Shown: in pieces, positions 1 through 25,500 of the stretch
Layout of the letters: each line of letters opens with the position of its first letter
How positions within the stretch are numbered: position 1 is the first letter of the stretch
NCBI RefSeq assembly: GCF_019645835.1
Contig: NZ_CP080998.1
Location: forward strand, 4,960,001 to 5,024,000
Length of the DNA stretch: 64,000 nt
Origin: Mycolicibacterium holsaticum DSM 44478 = JCM 12374
GTDB taxonomy: Bacteria; Actinomycetota; Actinomycetes; Mycobacteriales; Mycobacteriaceae
Reading direction: 5' to 3'
Notes under the pieces: generated by a model
The model's input: the letters and a program-made list of their open reading frames with translations, nothing else
What the model was told of the DNA's origin: nothing
The model's database searches: none
Made by a program: the position numbers and the translations under genes

Positions 1-678
1 CGGCTGCAACTGGACCGGCCGCTGCCCTACCACCCCGGCCAGTACGTCACCGTGCAGGTGCCGCAGTGGCCGAGACGGTGGCGATACCTGAGCCCGTCGA
101 TTCCCGCCGACCCCGACGGCGCCATCGAGTTCCACATCCGCTCGGTGACCGGCGGCATGGTCTCGCCGACGATCGTCGGCGAGACCAGGCCCGGCGACCG
201 CTGGCGGCTGTCGAACCCCCACGGCGGCCTGCACGTCGACCGCGACGGCGGTGACGTGCTGATGGTGGCGGGCAGTACCGGCCTGGCCCCGCTGCGGACG
301 CTGATCATGGACCTCACCCGGTGGGGGGTCAACCCTCGGGTGCACCTGTTCTTCGGCGGCCGCTACCCCAGCGACCTCTACGACCTGAAGACGCTGTGGC
401 AGATCGCCTCGCAGAACCCGTGGCTGTCGGTGACGCCCGTGTCGGAGTACAACGTCGATCCACCGTGGGCGGGCGACTATCCCGACGTGACCCCGCCCCG
501 GGGCCTGCATGTGCGTCAGACGGGCAGGCTGCCCGAGGTGGTGACCAGGTACGGCAACTGGGGCGACCGGCAGATCCTGGTCTGCGGCGGACCGGAGATG
601 GTCGAAGCCACCAAGGCCGCGCTGCTCGCGAAAGGCACGCCGGCCGATCGAATTCAGCACGATCCCTTGTCGAACTGA
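1..678 (+). CDS. Flavohaemoprotein-type FAD/NAD(P)H oxidoreductase, C-terminal part (5' end outside window)
   Basis: The reading frame is open from base 1, so the N-terminus lies outside the window; 225 codons are visible. The protein has a ferredoxin-reductase fold: an FAD-binding beta-barrel with HPGQYVTV and RYLSPS, then an NAD-binding domain with VMVAGSTGLAPL-type glycine-rich sequence, FFGGR, and a C-terminal LVCGGPEMV. It would pass electrons from NAD(P)H through FAD to a partner domain. The barrel style resembles the reductase half of mycobacterial two-domain flavohaemoproteins (Rv0385 type), but the globin half is not visible, so another reductase is possible. It lies upstream of an alcohol dehydrogenase on the same strand and is probably flank, not part of the lipopeptide cluster. 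Confidence 0.75.
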   Translation, partial: RLQLDRPLPYHPGQYVTVQVPQWPRRWRYLSPSIPADPDGAIEFHIRSVTGGMVSPTIVGETRPGDRWRLSNPHGGLHVDRDGGDVLMVAGSTGLAPLRTLIMDLTRWGVNPRVHLFFGGRYPSDLYDLKTLWQIASQNPWLSVTPVSEYNVDPPWAGDYPDVTPPRGLHVRQTGRLPEVVTRYGNWGDRQILVCGGPEMVEATKAALLAKGTPADRIQHDPLSN

Positions 679-813
679 CGGCGGGTCCTCTCACCTCCTC
701 AACCGCCTCGGCACACGCGCACTCACGGCGAAAACCGGGCAAAATTTCGCCGTGGATGCACGTCGGCGAGCACGCTCATACACTGTTCAGATCATTACGG
801 CTGAGGAGAAGCC

Positions 814-1875
814 ATGCCGACCATGCGCGCTGCACGGATGTACGGATACCGGCAACCGCTGAAGCTCGAAGAGATCCCCATACCCGACATCGCGCCCGAT
901 CAAGTACTCGTCAAGGTGGGCGGTGCAGGCATGTGCCGCACAGACTTTCAGCTCATCGACGGTTACTTCGGCACGGATATGGCGCTCCCGGCGACACCCG
1001 GCCACGAGATCGCCGGGACCATTGACCGGCTCGGCGCCGACGTTCCAGCCGCCGAGGGTCTTTCCGAGGGTGACCATGTGGTGGTTTTCGGTCCACAGGG
1101 CGACGGGTCCTGTCGCCAATGCCATCGCGGCAACGAGCACATCTGCAACAACGGACATTGGATCGGCTTCGGGCCGCACGGCGGCTACCAGGAATACGTG
1201 CCCGTCGCCTACCAACAGCTGATCAAGGTCAGCGGCCAGCTGTCGGCACTGTCACTGGCGCCGTTGACCGACGCCGGCCTGACGCCCTACCGCGGCCTGA
1301 AGAAGCTGCGCGCCGTCGGGGTCCTCGGGCCGGGCACCACGCTGGCGGTGATGGGCGTCGGCGGACTCGGTGCCTACGCCGTGCAGTACGCGAAGCTGCT
1401 CGGCGCGGGCGCCACGGTGGTCGCACTGGCCCGCAACGACGAAAAGCTCGCGTTGGCAACGGAGAACGGGGCCGACCACGCCATCAACATCGGCGACAAA
1501 ACCGACGACGAGGTGCGCGAAACGCTCGCGCAGGCCACCGGCAGGCCCGAGTTCGACGCCGTGATCGAATGCGCCGGAGCGCAGAACACCATCCGGCTGG
1601 CGTTCGCACTGCTGGCCACCGAAGGCGCGGTGGCGACGGTGGGGCTGGTCGGCAATCGTGTCGACATGCCGCTGTTCCCTCTGGTCAGCCGTGAATACAC
1701 GTTGTTCGGCTCGTTCTGGGGAAACTACAACGACCTCACCGAGGTGATCGCACTCGCCGAGGCGGGCAAGATCAAGGACTCGGTGACCGAGGTCCGTTTC
1801 GAGGACGTCAACGACCACATCGAGGCGCTGGGCCGCGGTGACTTCGTCGGTCGCGCCGTGATCGTCTACGACTGA
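814..1875 (+). CDS. Zinc-dependent medium-chain alcohol dehydrogenase
   Basis: A 353-residue MDR-family alcohol dehydrogenase, predicted to be cytosolic and NAD(P)-dependent. Visible elements are the catalytic zinc motif GHEIAG near residue 65, an upstream Cys (GMCRTDF), a structural-zinc lobe with closely spaced Cys (SCRQCHRGNEHIC), and a Rossmann GVGGLGAYA near residue 190. The first of the usual four structural-zinc Cys appears to be replaced by a non-Cys residue. Start: ATG at 814 is preceded by GAGGAGAAG at good spacing; a second ATG lies three codons later. Its 3' end overlaps the convergent SnoaL-like gene by about 10 bp. The substrate cannot be read from sequence. Probably flanking metabolism. 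Confidence 0.9.
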   Translation: MPTMRAARMYGYRQPLKLEEIPIPDIAPDQVLVKVGGAGMCRTDFQLIDGYFGTDMALPATPGHEIAGTIDRLGADVPAAEGLSEGDHVVVFGPQGDGSCRQCHRGNEHICNNGHWIGFGPHGGYQEYVPVAYQQLIKVSGQLSALSLAPLTDAGLTPYRGLKKLRAVGVLGPGTTLAVMGVGGLGAYAVQYAKLLGAGATVVALARNDEKLALATENGADHAINIGDKTDDEVRETLAQATGRPEFDAVIECAGAQNTIRLAFALLATEGAVATVGLVGNRVDMPLFPLVSREYTLFGSFWGNYNDLTEVIALAEAGKIKDSVTEVRFEDVNDHIEALGRGDFVGRAVIVYD

Positions 1876-2327
1876 CTTTCGGCGGACACCCGGTGCCAGA
1901 AGTCGTTGAAGGCGATGCTGTCGAAAAACGCTGCGCCTCTGACAATTCGACCATCAGTGAGCGTCAAAAACCACGAATAGGTGTTGCGATACGGTATCCC
2001 GTCGCGAGCGGTGCCCTCGGCGTCGAAGAAGACGATGACGGTATCCGCGTCGGCGTAGATGTCACGGACGGTCGGGCGCAACGGGGTGGCCATCCGCGCA
2101 TTGAACGGCCTGATGACATTGCTCAGGAAATCTTCCTTGCTGGTGTATACGCGCGATGCCGCCGAGTTGCCGACGATCTCCCACACCGCATCATCGGCCA
2201 GTGCCTCGTAGGGACTGCCGCTGCCGTTGCTCCACGCGTCGAAACCGGCGCGGACAACCTCGAGGTTGCGCGCTTCGGTTTGATCGTGCGTCCGCGGATT
2301 TTCGATCACCGCTTGATCTAACCGCAT
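1866..2327 (-). CDS. SnoaL-like (NTF2-fold) protein
   Basis: About 153 residues with the pattern of SnoaL/ketosteroid-isomerase-like NTF2-fold proteins: an N-terminal helix (EVVRAGFDAW), a conserved ADDAVWEIVG, a central YTSKEDF stretch and a C-terminal beta-rich YRNTYSWFLTLTDGRIV followed by a Phe-rich end. Members act as small hydrolases, isomerases or binding proteins; no specific activity can be assigned. The longer open frame upstream runs antisense through the mutarotase gene, so I take the ATG at 2327. Only 21 bp separate that start from the divergent aldose-epimerase start, and no clear ribosome-binding site is visible, so the start is tentative. Confidence 0.7.
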   Translation of the reverse strand: MRLDQAVIENPRTHDQTEARNLEVVRAGFDAWSNGSGSPYEALADDAVWEIVGNSAASRVYTSKEDFLSNVIRPFNARMATPLRPTVRDIYADADTVIVFFDAEGTARDGIPYRNTYSWFLTLTDGRIVRGAAFFDSIAFNDFWHRVSAESQS

Positions 2328-2348
2328 CCGGTGGCAGGATCTGCTGGC

Positions 2349-3251
2349 ATGGCCGAATTTGAGAGCGTCATGCTGAAGGATCCGGCATCGTCGATGACCG
2401 CCACGTTCGTACCCGTTGCCGGCATGGTCGGCACCTCGCTCGCCGACGCCGGCGACGAGTTCCTCGGCCAGCGCCGCGGGCTGAACGCCTACGTGACGAC
2501 CGGTAAGACGATGGGCATTCCGATCCTGTATCCGTGGGCGAATCGATTGAGCGCCAGCAAGTACGGGATCAACGGGGCCGTCGTAACCCTGACCCCCGGC
2601 ACCGGCGGGGTCCGCACCGACGAGCACGGTGTGCCGATCCACGGCGTGCTGGCGGCCTACCCGGGGTGGCTGGTCACCGCCCGGTCCGAGAACTCGCTGA
2701 CCGCCGTGCTCGACTACGGCGGCAAACCCCGACTGCTGGCGTCGTTCCCGTTTCCGCATCTGCTGACGCAAAGCGTCGCGCTCGAAGACCGCAAACTCAC
2801 CGTCGAGACCACGGTGATGCCGACGACGTCGGCGTCGGTGCCGCTGTGCTTCGGCTACCACCCCTACCTCACGATCCCCGGCGTTCCGCGCGAACAGTGG
2901 CGGCTCACCACCCCGTCGATGCGTCGCCTGCCGGTGGACCACTGGGGCATTCCCACCGGGGAACATCAGGAGTGGAACGGGGCCACCGAACCGCTCAAGC
3001 ACGTCGAGTACGACGACGGCTTCGACAACGTGCCCGACGGGGCGGTGTTCTCGGTGTCCGGCGGCGACCGTCGCATCGACGTCAAGTTCGAGGCGGGCTA
3101 TCCCGCGGCGCAGATCTTCGCCCCTCGCAGCGACGACATCGTCGCCATCGAACCGATGGCCGCACCGACCGATTCGCTGCGGCGCGGCACCTACCGTTAC
3201 GCGGTGCCCGGTAGACCCGAGACCGCGCGGTTCTCGATCAGCGTGCGGTGA
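2349..3251 (+). CDS. Aldose 1-epimerase (galactose mutarotase)-like protein
   Basis: A 300-residue galactose-mutarotase-like beta-sandwich protein. Recognisable features are an early YPWANRLS (family: P-x-x-x-R substrate-binding Arg), HGVLAAYPGW with the catalytic-type His, CFGYHPYLTIPG with the second His, and a C-terminal FAPRSDDIVAIEPM where the Glu matches the family's catalytic base. It would interconvert anomers of a hexose or act on hexose-6-phosphate. ATG at 2349 is chosen because AGGA lies about 9 nt upstream; a GTG six codons earlier is possible. It could support sugar supply to the neighbouring cluster, but such genes are common outside it. Confidence 0.85.
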   Translation: MAEFESVMLKDPASSMTATFVPVAGMVGTSLADAGDEFLGQRRGLNAYVTTGKTMGIPILYPWANRLSASKYGINGAVVTLTPGTGGVRTDEHGVPIHGVLAAYPGWLVTARSENSLTAVLDYGGKPRLLASFPFPHLLTQSVALEDRKLTVETTVMPTTSASVPLCFGYHPYLTIPGVPREQWRLTTPSMRRLPVDHWGIPTGEHQEWNGATEPLKHVEYDDGFDNVPDGAVFSVSGGDRRIDVKFEAGYPAAQIFAPRSDDIVAIEPMAAPTDSLRRGTYRYAVPGRPETARFSISVR

Positions 3252-3254
3252 ACG

Positions 3255-3929
3255 TCACCACATCCCCGGCACGAGGCGGTAGCGCACCTTCTGGGTGTAC
3301 TCGAGGTATCCGTCCAACTCTGCTCTGAGCAGGTTCTCCTCGTCGCGGATGCGTGTGGCGAGCACGAGTACGCCCGGAAGGACCAGGATCAGTCCCCAGT
3401 AGGAACCGAGCGCAAGGGGGACGCCGACCATCATGATGACGTTGCCGGTGTACATGGGGTGGCGCACCAGCCCGTACAGGCCGGTTGACGCGAGCGGCTG
3501 TCCTGCCTCCACCCGGACGGTTGATCCGGCGTAGTTGTTCTGGATGACCACCAGCATCGGTGCCATCAACCCGGCTGCCACCAACACATTTCCGGCTAAG
3601 GAGATCGGCGCGGGCACATGGGTCCAACCAAAGCGGTGGTCGAGGGCGCTGACCACCAACATGGTCAGCAGCGACAGCCACAATCCGGCCATGACGGCCT
3701 TTTGCACCATCCGGGTCTCCGCCCCCGGCCCTCCGCGCATCCGCCGTTGCAGCGCAGCGGGATGGGCGCGAAGTAGATAGACGTTCGACGTCCATACCGA
3801 GACGAGGAACACCCCCACCAGGAGCCACGCCTGCCAGTAGTCGACCGTGCCGGCGACGACGAACACAATCACACCCAACACCACAGGTTGGGCGAGGCCG
3901 GAAACCAACAGTCTGAGAACGGCCGTCAC
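3255..3929 (-). CDS. Isoprenylcysteine-carboxyl-methyltransferase (ICMT)-like integral membrane methyltransferase
   Basis: A 224-residue protein with four to five hydrophobic segments, ending in the ICMT/PEMT-family cytosolic signature: GLYGLVRHPMYTG (Arg-His-Pro of the SAM pocket), then RIRDEENLL and a Tyr-rich tail (YLEYTQKVRYRLVPG). These enzymes methylate carboxyl groups or amines at the membrane using SAM. The gene starts (GTG) 57 bp after the NRPS2 stop on the same strand, so it is probably the last gene of the mbtH-NRPS operon. That position makes a carboxyl methyltransferase for the released lipopeptide plausible (inference). It could equally be an unrelated mycobacterial membrane methyltransferase, which are common. 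Its stop lies 3 bp from the convergent mutarotase stop. Confidence 0.8.
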   Translation of the reverse strand: MTAVLRLLVSGLAQPVVLGVIVFVVAGTVDYWQAWLLVGVFLVSVWTSNVYLLRAHPAALQRRMRGGPGAETRMVQKAVMAGLWLSLLTMLVVSALDHRFGWTHVPAPISLAGNVLVAAGLMAPMLVVIQNNYAGSTVRVEAGQPLASTGLYGLVRHPMYTGNVIMMVGVPLALGSYWGLILVLPGVLVLATRIRDEENLLRAELDGYLEYTQKVRYRLVPGMW

Positions 3930-3985
3930 CGAACCCCCTTAACGCTTTCGCCACAATCCGGAAAGTGTCCGCGCCGCATCTTTGG

Positions 3986-21061
<17,076 letters not shown>

Positions 21062-21062
<1 letters not shown>

Positions 21063-21298
21063 CAGATCCCCGAACTGCCTGTCCCACCTACGCCCAACCT
21101 CTCGCGTAGGGCCTTCGGCCGGACGTCGGCCCAGTTCTGTTCGATGTAGTCCAGACAGGCTGCGCGGTCCGCTTCGCCGTACCTCACCCGCCATCCGGCC
21201 GGCACGTCAGCGAAGGTCGGCCAGAGGCTGTGCTGATCTTGGTCGTTGACCAATACGAAGAAGCTTCCGCTTTCGTCGTCAAAGGGGTTGCTGCTCAC
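21062..21298 (-). CDS. mbtH: MbtH-like NRPS accessory protein
   Basis: A 78-residue MbtH-family protein with the family core: [16 protein letters not shown], then [15 protein letters not shown] with the conserved tryptophans, and a C-terminal [16 protein letters not shown]. MbtH proteins bind A domains and are needed for their folding or activity. GTG at 21298 is chosen because it gives the usual start just before SSNPFDD and has GGAG about 6 nt upstream; a TTG six codons earlier is the alternative. The stop overlaps the NRPS1 ATG by one base, so it heads the peptide operon. A decayed relative lies upstream of the PKS (33954-34021). Confidence 0.95.
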
Positions 21299-21307
21299 CC
21301 GGTGCTC

Positions 21308-21402
21308 CAGATCCAACTAATTGACGCTTCTGCAAGAATCTGTAAACGATACTTCGCGGGTGTGAGCCCTGTCACGCGGTTGGGTGTTAACCCTGTCACG
21401 CG
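21308..21402 (-). promoter_or_regulatory. Conserved element upstream of mbtH (copy 1)
   Basis: About 85 bp here closely match 34033-34124. The most conserved core, on the plus strand, is AACTAATTGACGCTTCTG followed by AAGAATCTGTAAAC. It contains the short inverted repeat TTCT-NNN-AGAA, kept in both copies. Just beyond it, CCCTGTCACGCG occurs twice (21367-21378 and 21391-21402) with a 24-bp period, as expected for a repeated protein-binding site. The element abuts the mbtH start, so a promoter/operator for the mbtH-NRPS operon is likely. I cannot assign -35 and -10 hexamers with confidence. Confidence 0.55.
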
Positions 21403-21654
21403 CAGTTACGTTCCCAAGGCGACTGATTTTCGGCCTCGAACTGTTGAGCGGAGCGCTTAGTGCGCGAATACCGTTGCCAGTAGTCAAGTAGTGTCCCGTG
21501 GGCACATTTTTTCTAGTTTGCTGTGCTAACGTCTGTTGGACTCCGGGTCGGCCCGCCGCCGCGTTGAAACCTCCGAGCGCGCAGCCCGCCCCCGACCCGA
21601 TCTCGCTCCGGTCGTGCCCGAGCTTGCTGGCCTGCTCGACGCACCGCAGCAGAA
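21317..21654. other. Intergenic region upstream of mbtH
   Basis: A 338-bp stretch between the mbtH start and the stop of the upstream methyltransferase gene, with no supported gene. It holds the conserved upstream element (21308-21402) and a short hyphenated inverted repeat followed by six T (near 21496-21515). The latter is oriented for plus-strand transcription, where no gene would use it. The rest looks like ordinary high-GC intergenic sequence; I could not identify any coding remnant. Confidence 0.6.
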
Positions 21655-22527
21655 CTACGCTGACTGCGCGGTACACAGTCGGGATCGTAGGATTCGGTAC
21701 TCCAACAGCCCCGCCCGTAGCTGCTCGTAGATGGCCGACCCCGGCAGCGCCAGGAAGTTGGCGACACGGGCGTTCCCGTCGCCGTAAACCTGCTCCCAGT
21801 TGTTGCTCGCTTGATCGCGTGACGCCAACACGTTGGCGGTGATGTCGCGGTCGCTTTCGGTGACAAACCCGAGCGCCTTCAACCGTGCCCTGACATAGTC
21901 CCAGTCCTCGGGGCTCAAAAAGTCCGTGTGCAAGAACCACGCGTCGGCGCGGCAAACCCTGCGGACTTCGTTCAGGAATTTGGGAAGGTTTCCATACGAA
22001 TGCGACGACTCCACGTTGACGACGGCATCGCAACACTCATCTGGCAAGGGTAGATCCAAGGCATCGCCGACCTTGAAATCGATCGGGTCCTTGGTATGTG
22101 CCCGACTGCAGAAGGCGATCGCTTCGGAGGACATGTCGATACCGGTCACCTGACCGTTGAACTTTTCCGCGATGAGCGCCGAATTTCCCCCGCGGCCACA
22201 CCCTATCTCGACGATAGTGCGGTCGTTGAGATCAACTGGCCCGACGACCTCCAACACCAGCCGAACCGAATTGACGTTGAAAGTGCCCTCCCGAATCTCG
22301 AACGCCGACTCGTTATTGGAATCGATTGGCAGATATCCATAGTTGAGAAAGAACGATGAATCCGCCACTCCCACGTCTTCTAAGCGACGGCTCAGCTTGT
22401 TGTAGAAGCTGCGCCAGCCACCGGCGGTCGTGGAGAGCAGATCGTCAGCCAGATATGCCGACATCGCCAGTTGCGTATCGCCTTCCGAACGCTCGTTAGA
22501 AAGATCCATGAGTGCTTCTTTCGTCAT
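21655..22527 (-). CDS. SAM-dependent methyltransferase (Fmt/Rv2952-like)
   Basis: A 290-residue class I SAM methyltransferase. Motif I is IVEIGCGRGGNSALIAEKF, followed by the acidic GIDMS loop and DAVVNVESSHSYGNLP, a stretch characteristic of the mycobacterial family that includes the (phenol)phthiotriol and GPL fatty-acid methyltransferases. The likely role is O-methylation of a hydroxyl on the lipid chain or a sugar of the product. Its ATG overlaps the PKS stop as ATGA, so it is translationally coupled to the PKS; this supports methylation of the PKS-made hydroxy-acyl chain (inference). A second family member lies at 51344-52195, which could share or divide substrates. Confidence 0.9.
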   Translation of the reverse strand: MTKEALMDLSNERSEGDTQLAMSAYLADDLLSTTAGGWRSFYNKLSRRLEDVGVADSSFFLNYGYLPIDSNNESAFEIREGTFNVNSVRLVLEVVGPVDLNDRTIVEIGCGRGGNSALIAEKFNGQVTGIDMSSEAIAFCSRAHTKDPIDFKVGDALDLPLPDECCDAVVNVESSHSYGNLPKFLNEVRRVCRADAWFLHTDFLSPEDWDYVRARLKALGFVTESDRDITANVLASRDQASNNWEQVYGDGNARVANFLALPGSAIYEQLRAGLLEYRILRSRLCTAQSA

Positions 22528-25500
22528 TGGTCGTGCTTGGGCGCACCGACGGGTTCGGCCTCCTCCGGCACCGGGACTTGACCGGCCAGGTACTCGGCGA
22601 GCAACCCGATCGTCGGATAGTCGAACACCGCGGTGGCGCTGATCGTGACCACGCCGCCGAACTGGGGCAGCAACCGGTTGCTGAACTCGACGGCCATCAG
22701 TGAATCCGTACCCAGTTCGAGGAACCGGCTGGTTGCAGCCGGCGGTTGCGCGAGCCGCAGGAACTTCTGTACTTCGTACCGTAGGAATTCGATGAGGAAG
22801 CTTCTGCGCTCCTCCTCGGGTACGTCATGCAGCTGCCGAAGCAGTTCGCTGTCGCCGCGCGTCGCGGTGACAGCACTCGGCAGAAGGTGGTCGAGGATGA
22901 ACGGACGCGAGCCACCCAGGCCCTTGGCGGCACGCTGCCAGTTCGCTTTGAGGACGGTCACCTGCCCCGTTCCGTGGGCGATGGTCTCGTTGAGCGCGTT
23001 GAGGGCTGCCGCTGGCTCCAGCGGAATCAGCCCCTGCGCACTGAGATTCGCCCGTGCAGCGTGCGAAGTCGCCATACCGCCGTGCGCCCACGGACCCCAG
23101 TTGACGCAGGTCGCGGGGAGTCCTTGGGCGCGGCGGTCCGCGACCAGCCCGTCGAGCAGCGCGTTGGCAGTCACATAGTTGGCCTGACCGGGCGAGCCGA
23201 GCACGCTGGCGGCTGACGAGTACACGATGAAAAACTCGAGTTCGTCGTCGGCCGTCATCCGATGCAGGTGCCGTGCACCGTATGCCTTGGGTGCCAACAC
23301 GTCTCGGAAACGGTCCACGGTCTGCTGTGTCAGCAGCGCGTCGTCGAGCACACCTGCCCCGTGGATCACGCCTGCAAGCGGCGGTAATTCCGCACGGATG
23401 CGTTCCAGCAGCGCGACAACCTGCGACTCGTCGCCGACGTCGGCCGCGAAGGTATGGATCCGGCACCGGTAGCGTTCCGTGAGATCGGCGATCGCCCGTT
23501 GGGCATCCGCGTCGGGCGCCCGTCGGCTGCTCAGCACGATGTCACCCGCCCCGAGTTGGGCCAGGTGGGCCGCCGTGTACAGGCCGAGCGCACCGACGCC
23601 ACCGGTGATCAGATAGCTGCGATCCTCGCGCGGCTGCAACGGCTTCGGCATCTGCAGCACGATCTTGCCGATGTGCCGAGCCTGTTGCATGCGCCGGAAC
23701 GCGGTCTTGGCTTCGGTCAACGGGTACACCTCGGCGGCAAGCGGCGCCAGCGCGCCGCTGCCCATGCTGTCGGCCAACTCGGCCAGCAAGTTCCCCACCC
23801 GCTCGGGTTCTTGCTCGATGGTCGCGTCCAGCGCGATGATCTCGTAATCGATATCGGGACGAACCGCCGCCATCTGTTCGGGCGTCCAAATGTCTCGTTT
23901 CGCGATTTCGGCGAACCGGCCGCCTTGGGCAGTCGCCCGCACCGTCGCTTCGATGAACCCTTCGTTGGTGAGGCTGTTGAGCACCACGTCGACGCCTGAA
24001 CCGCCGGTGTCGGCCAAAATCTGGTCGGCGAAATCCGTGGTGCGCGAGTCGTAGACGTATTCCACCCCCATCTCGCGCAGCGTCGCCCGCTTGTAGGTGC
24101 TGGCCGTGGCGAAGACCGTTGCACCGGCCTGCTGGGCCAACTGGATCGCGGCCAGACCGACACCACCGCTGGCGGCGTGGATGAGCACACGATCGCCGGG
24201 CCCGACCTTTGCCCAGTCGAACGCGAGCCTCGTGGTAAGCGCACCAGCAGGTATGGTCGCCGCACCCACCGCGCTCACCCCGGTGGGCAACGGCGATAGG
24301 AACTGCGCTGGAATGTTGACCCGGGTGGCGAAACCTCCCTGCATGAAGCCGAAGACGCGCTGGCCGACTTCGAACCCGCTGACGCCCGCACCCACCTCGG
24401 TGACGATGCCTGCGAGGTCGCCACCGATCCGTCCCGGATCACCCGGATAAAGACCGAGCACATTCAGCACGTCGCGAAAGTTCAGCCCCGCGGCCTCCAC
24501 CCGGATCTGCACCTGTCCCGCGGGCGGCGGCGGTACGTCGATCTCGATGAGACGAAGGTTGTCGATAGCTCCGCGCTCGGTCGGCTCCAAGGTGTAATCC
24601 GTCGCGCGGGGCACCGCCAGAGGGCCGCCGCGTGCCCAGGGCAGCATTCGCGGCACCAAATACTTCCCTTGCCGCAGCGCAAGTTCTGGCTCGTCGACAG
24701 ACGTACCGAGTAGGCCCGGCAGCGAGCGCACGACGTCGTCAAGGGTGTCGTAGTCGACCAGTTTGCAACGTAGTGCCGGTTGCTCGGTCATGATCGTTCG
24801 TCCGAGGCCCCACAGCGCCGACTGCGCCGGATCGACTGCCTCGCCGGATTCGGTGGCGACCGCTCGTTCGGTGACGATCCACAGGCCGCCGGTCAGCTTT
24901 ACGTCTTCTTGCGATTGCAGAGTCCGCACGACTGTGAGCAGCTGGTCGATCTCGCTTTCCAGCCGCTCGGCGAATTCAGCAGCCGACTCGTCGGCGCCGG
25001 GTTGTCCGGCGCTGCGCCAGACGATGCCCGAAATCGGGGCACCGCGCTCGGCGGCCTGCACGAACGGCCGCCTCCAGAACTCCGGATCCGAAAGTGATGT
25101 CCGGTCGAGCGAGACGGAGTCCGGCAGCCGGGTCGACAACTCGTCGAACCCGGCGATCAGCCAGGTACCGTCGCTCTTGTCGGCCGTATCGGTCTCGGCC
25201 GGCGGCGGCATCTCCTGCCAACCGACGGTGTACAGGGTCCGGGTGGTGTCGCCACCGAGCCCGCGCAACAACGCTTCTCGAGGTGCCCGCTTGACCGCGA
25301 AATCGCGGATCTCACCCAGCAGACGACCACTGCGATCCACAAAGTCGAGGTCGAATACCTGTGTTTCGCTTTCGGCGCTTCCGCTCTGCCACCGCGCGCG
25401 GCAATAGAACCGGTTGGGCATCTTCTCCCGCAGCACCACCCGCCCGTACCGCAGCGGCAGGAACAGATCGGCCATCGGGCCGCTGTCCTCGGTCGCTGCG

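Noticed and set aside
21496..21515. Inverted repeat followed by six T, resembling an intrinsic terminator
   Set aside because: The T-run is on the plus strand and no plus-strand gene ends there; the stem has a bulge and a very short loop. Flanking genes are all on the minus strand.
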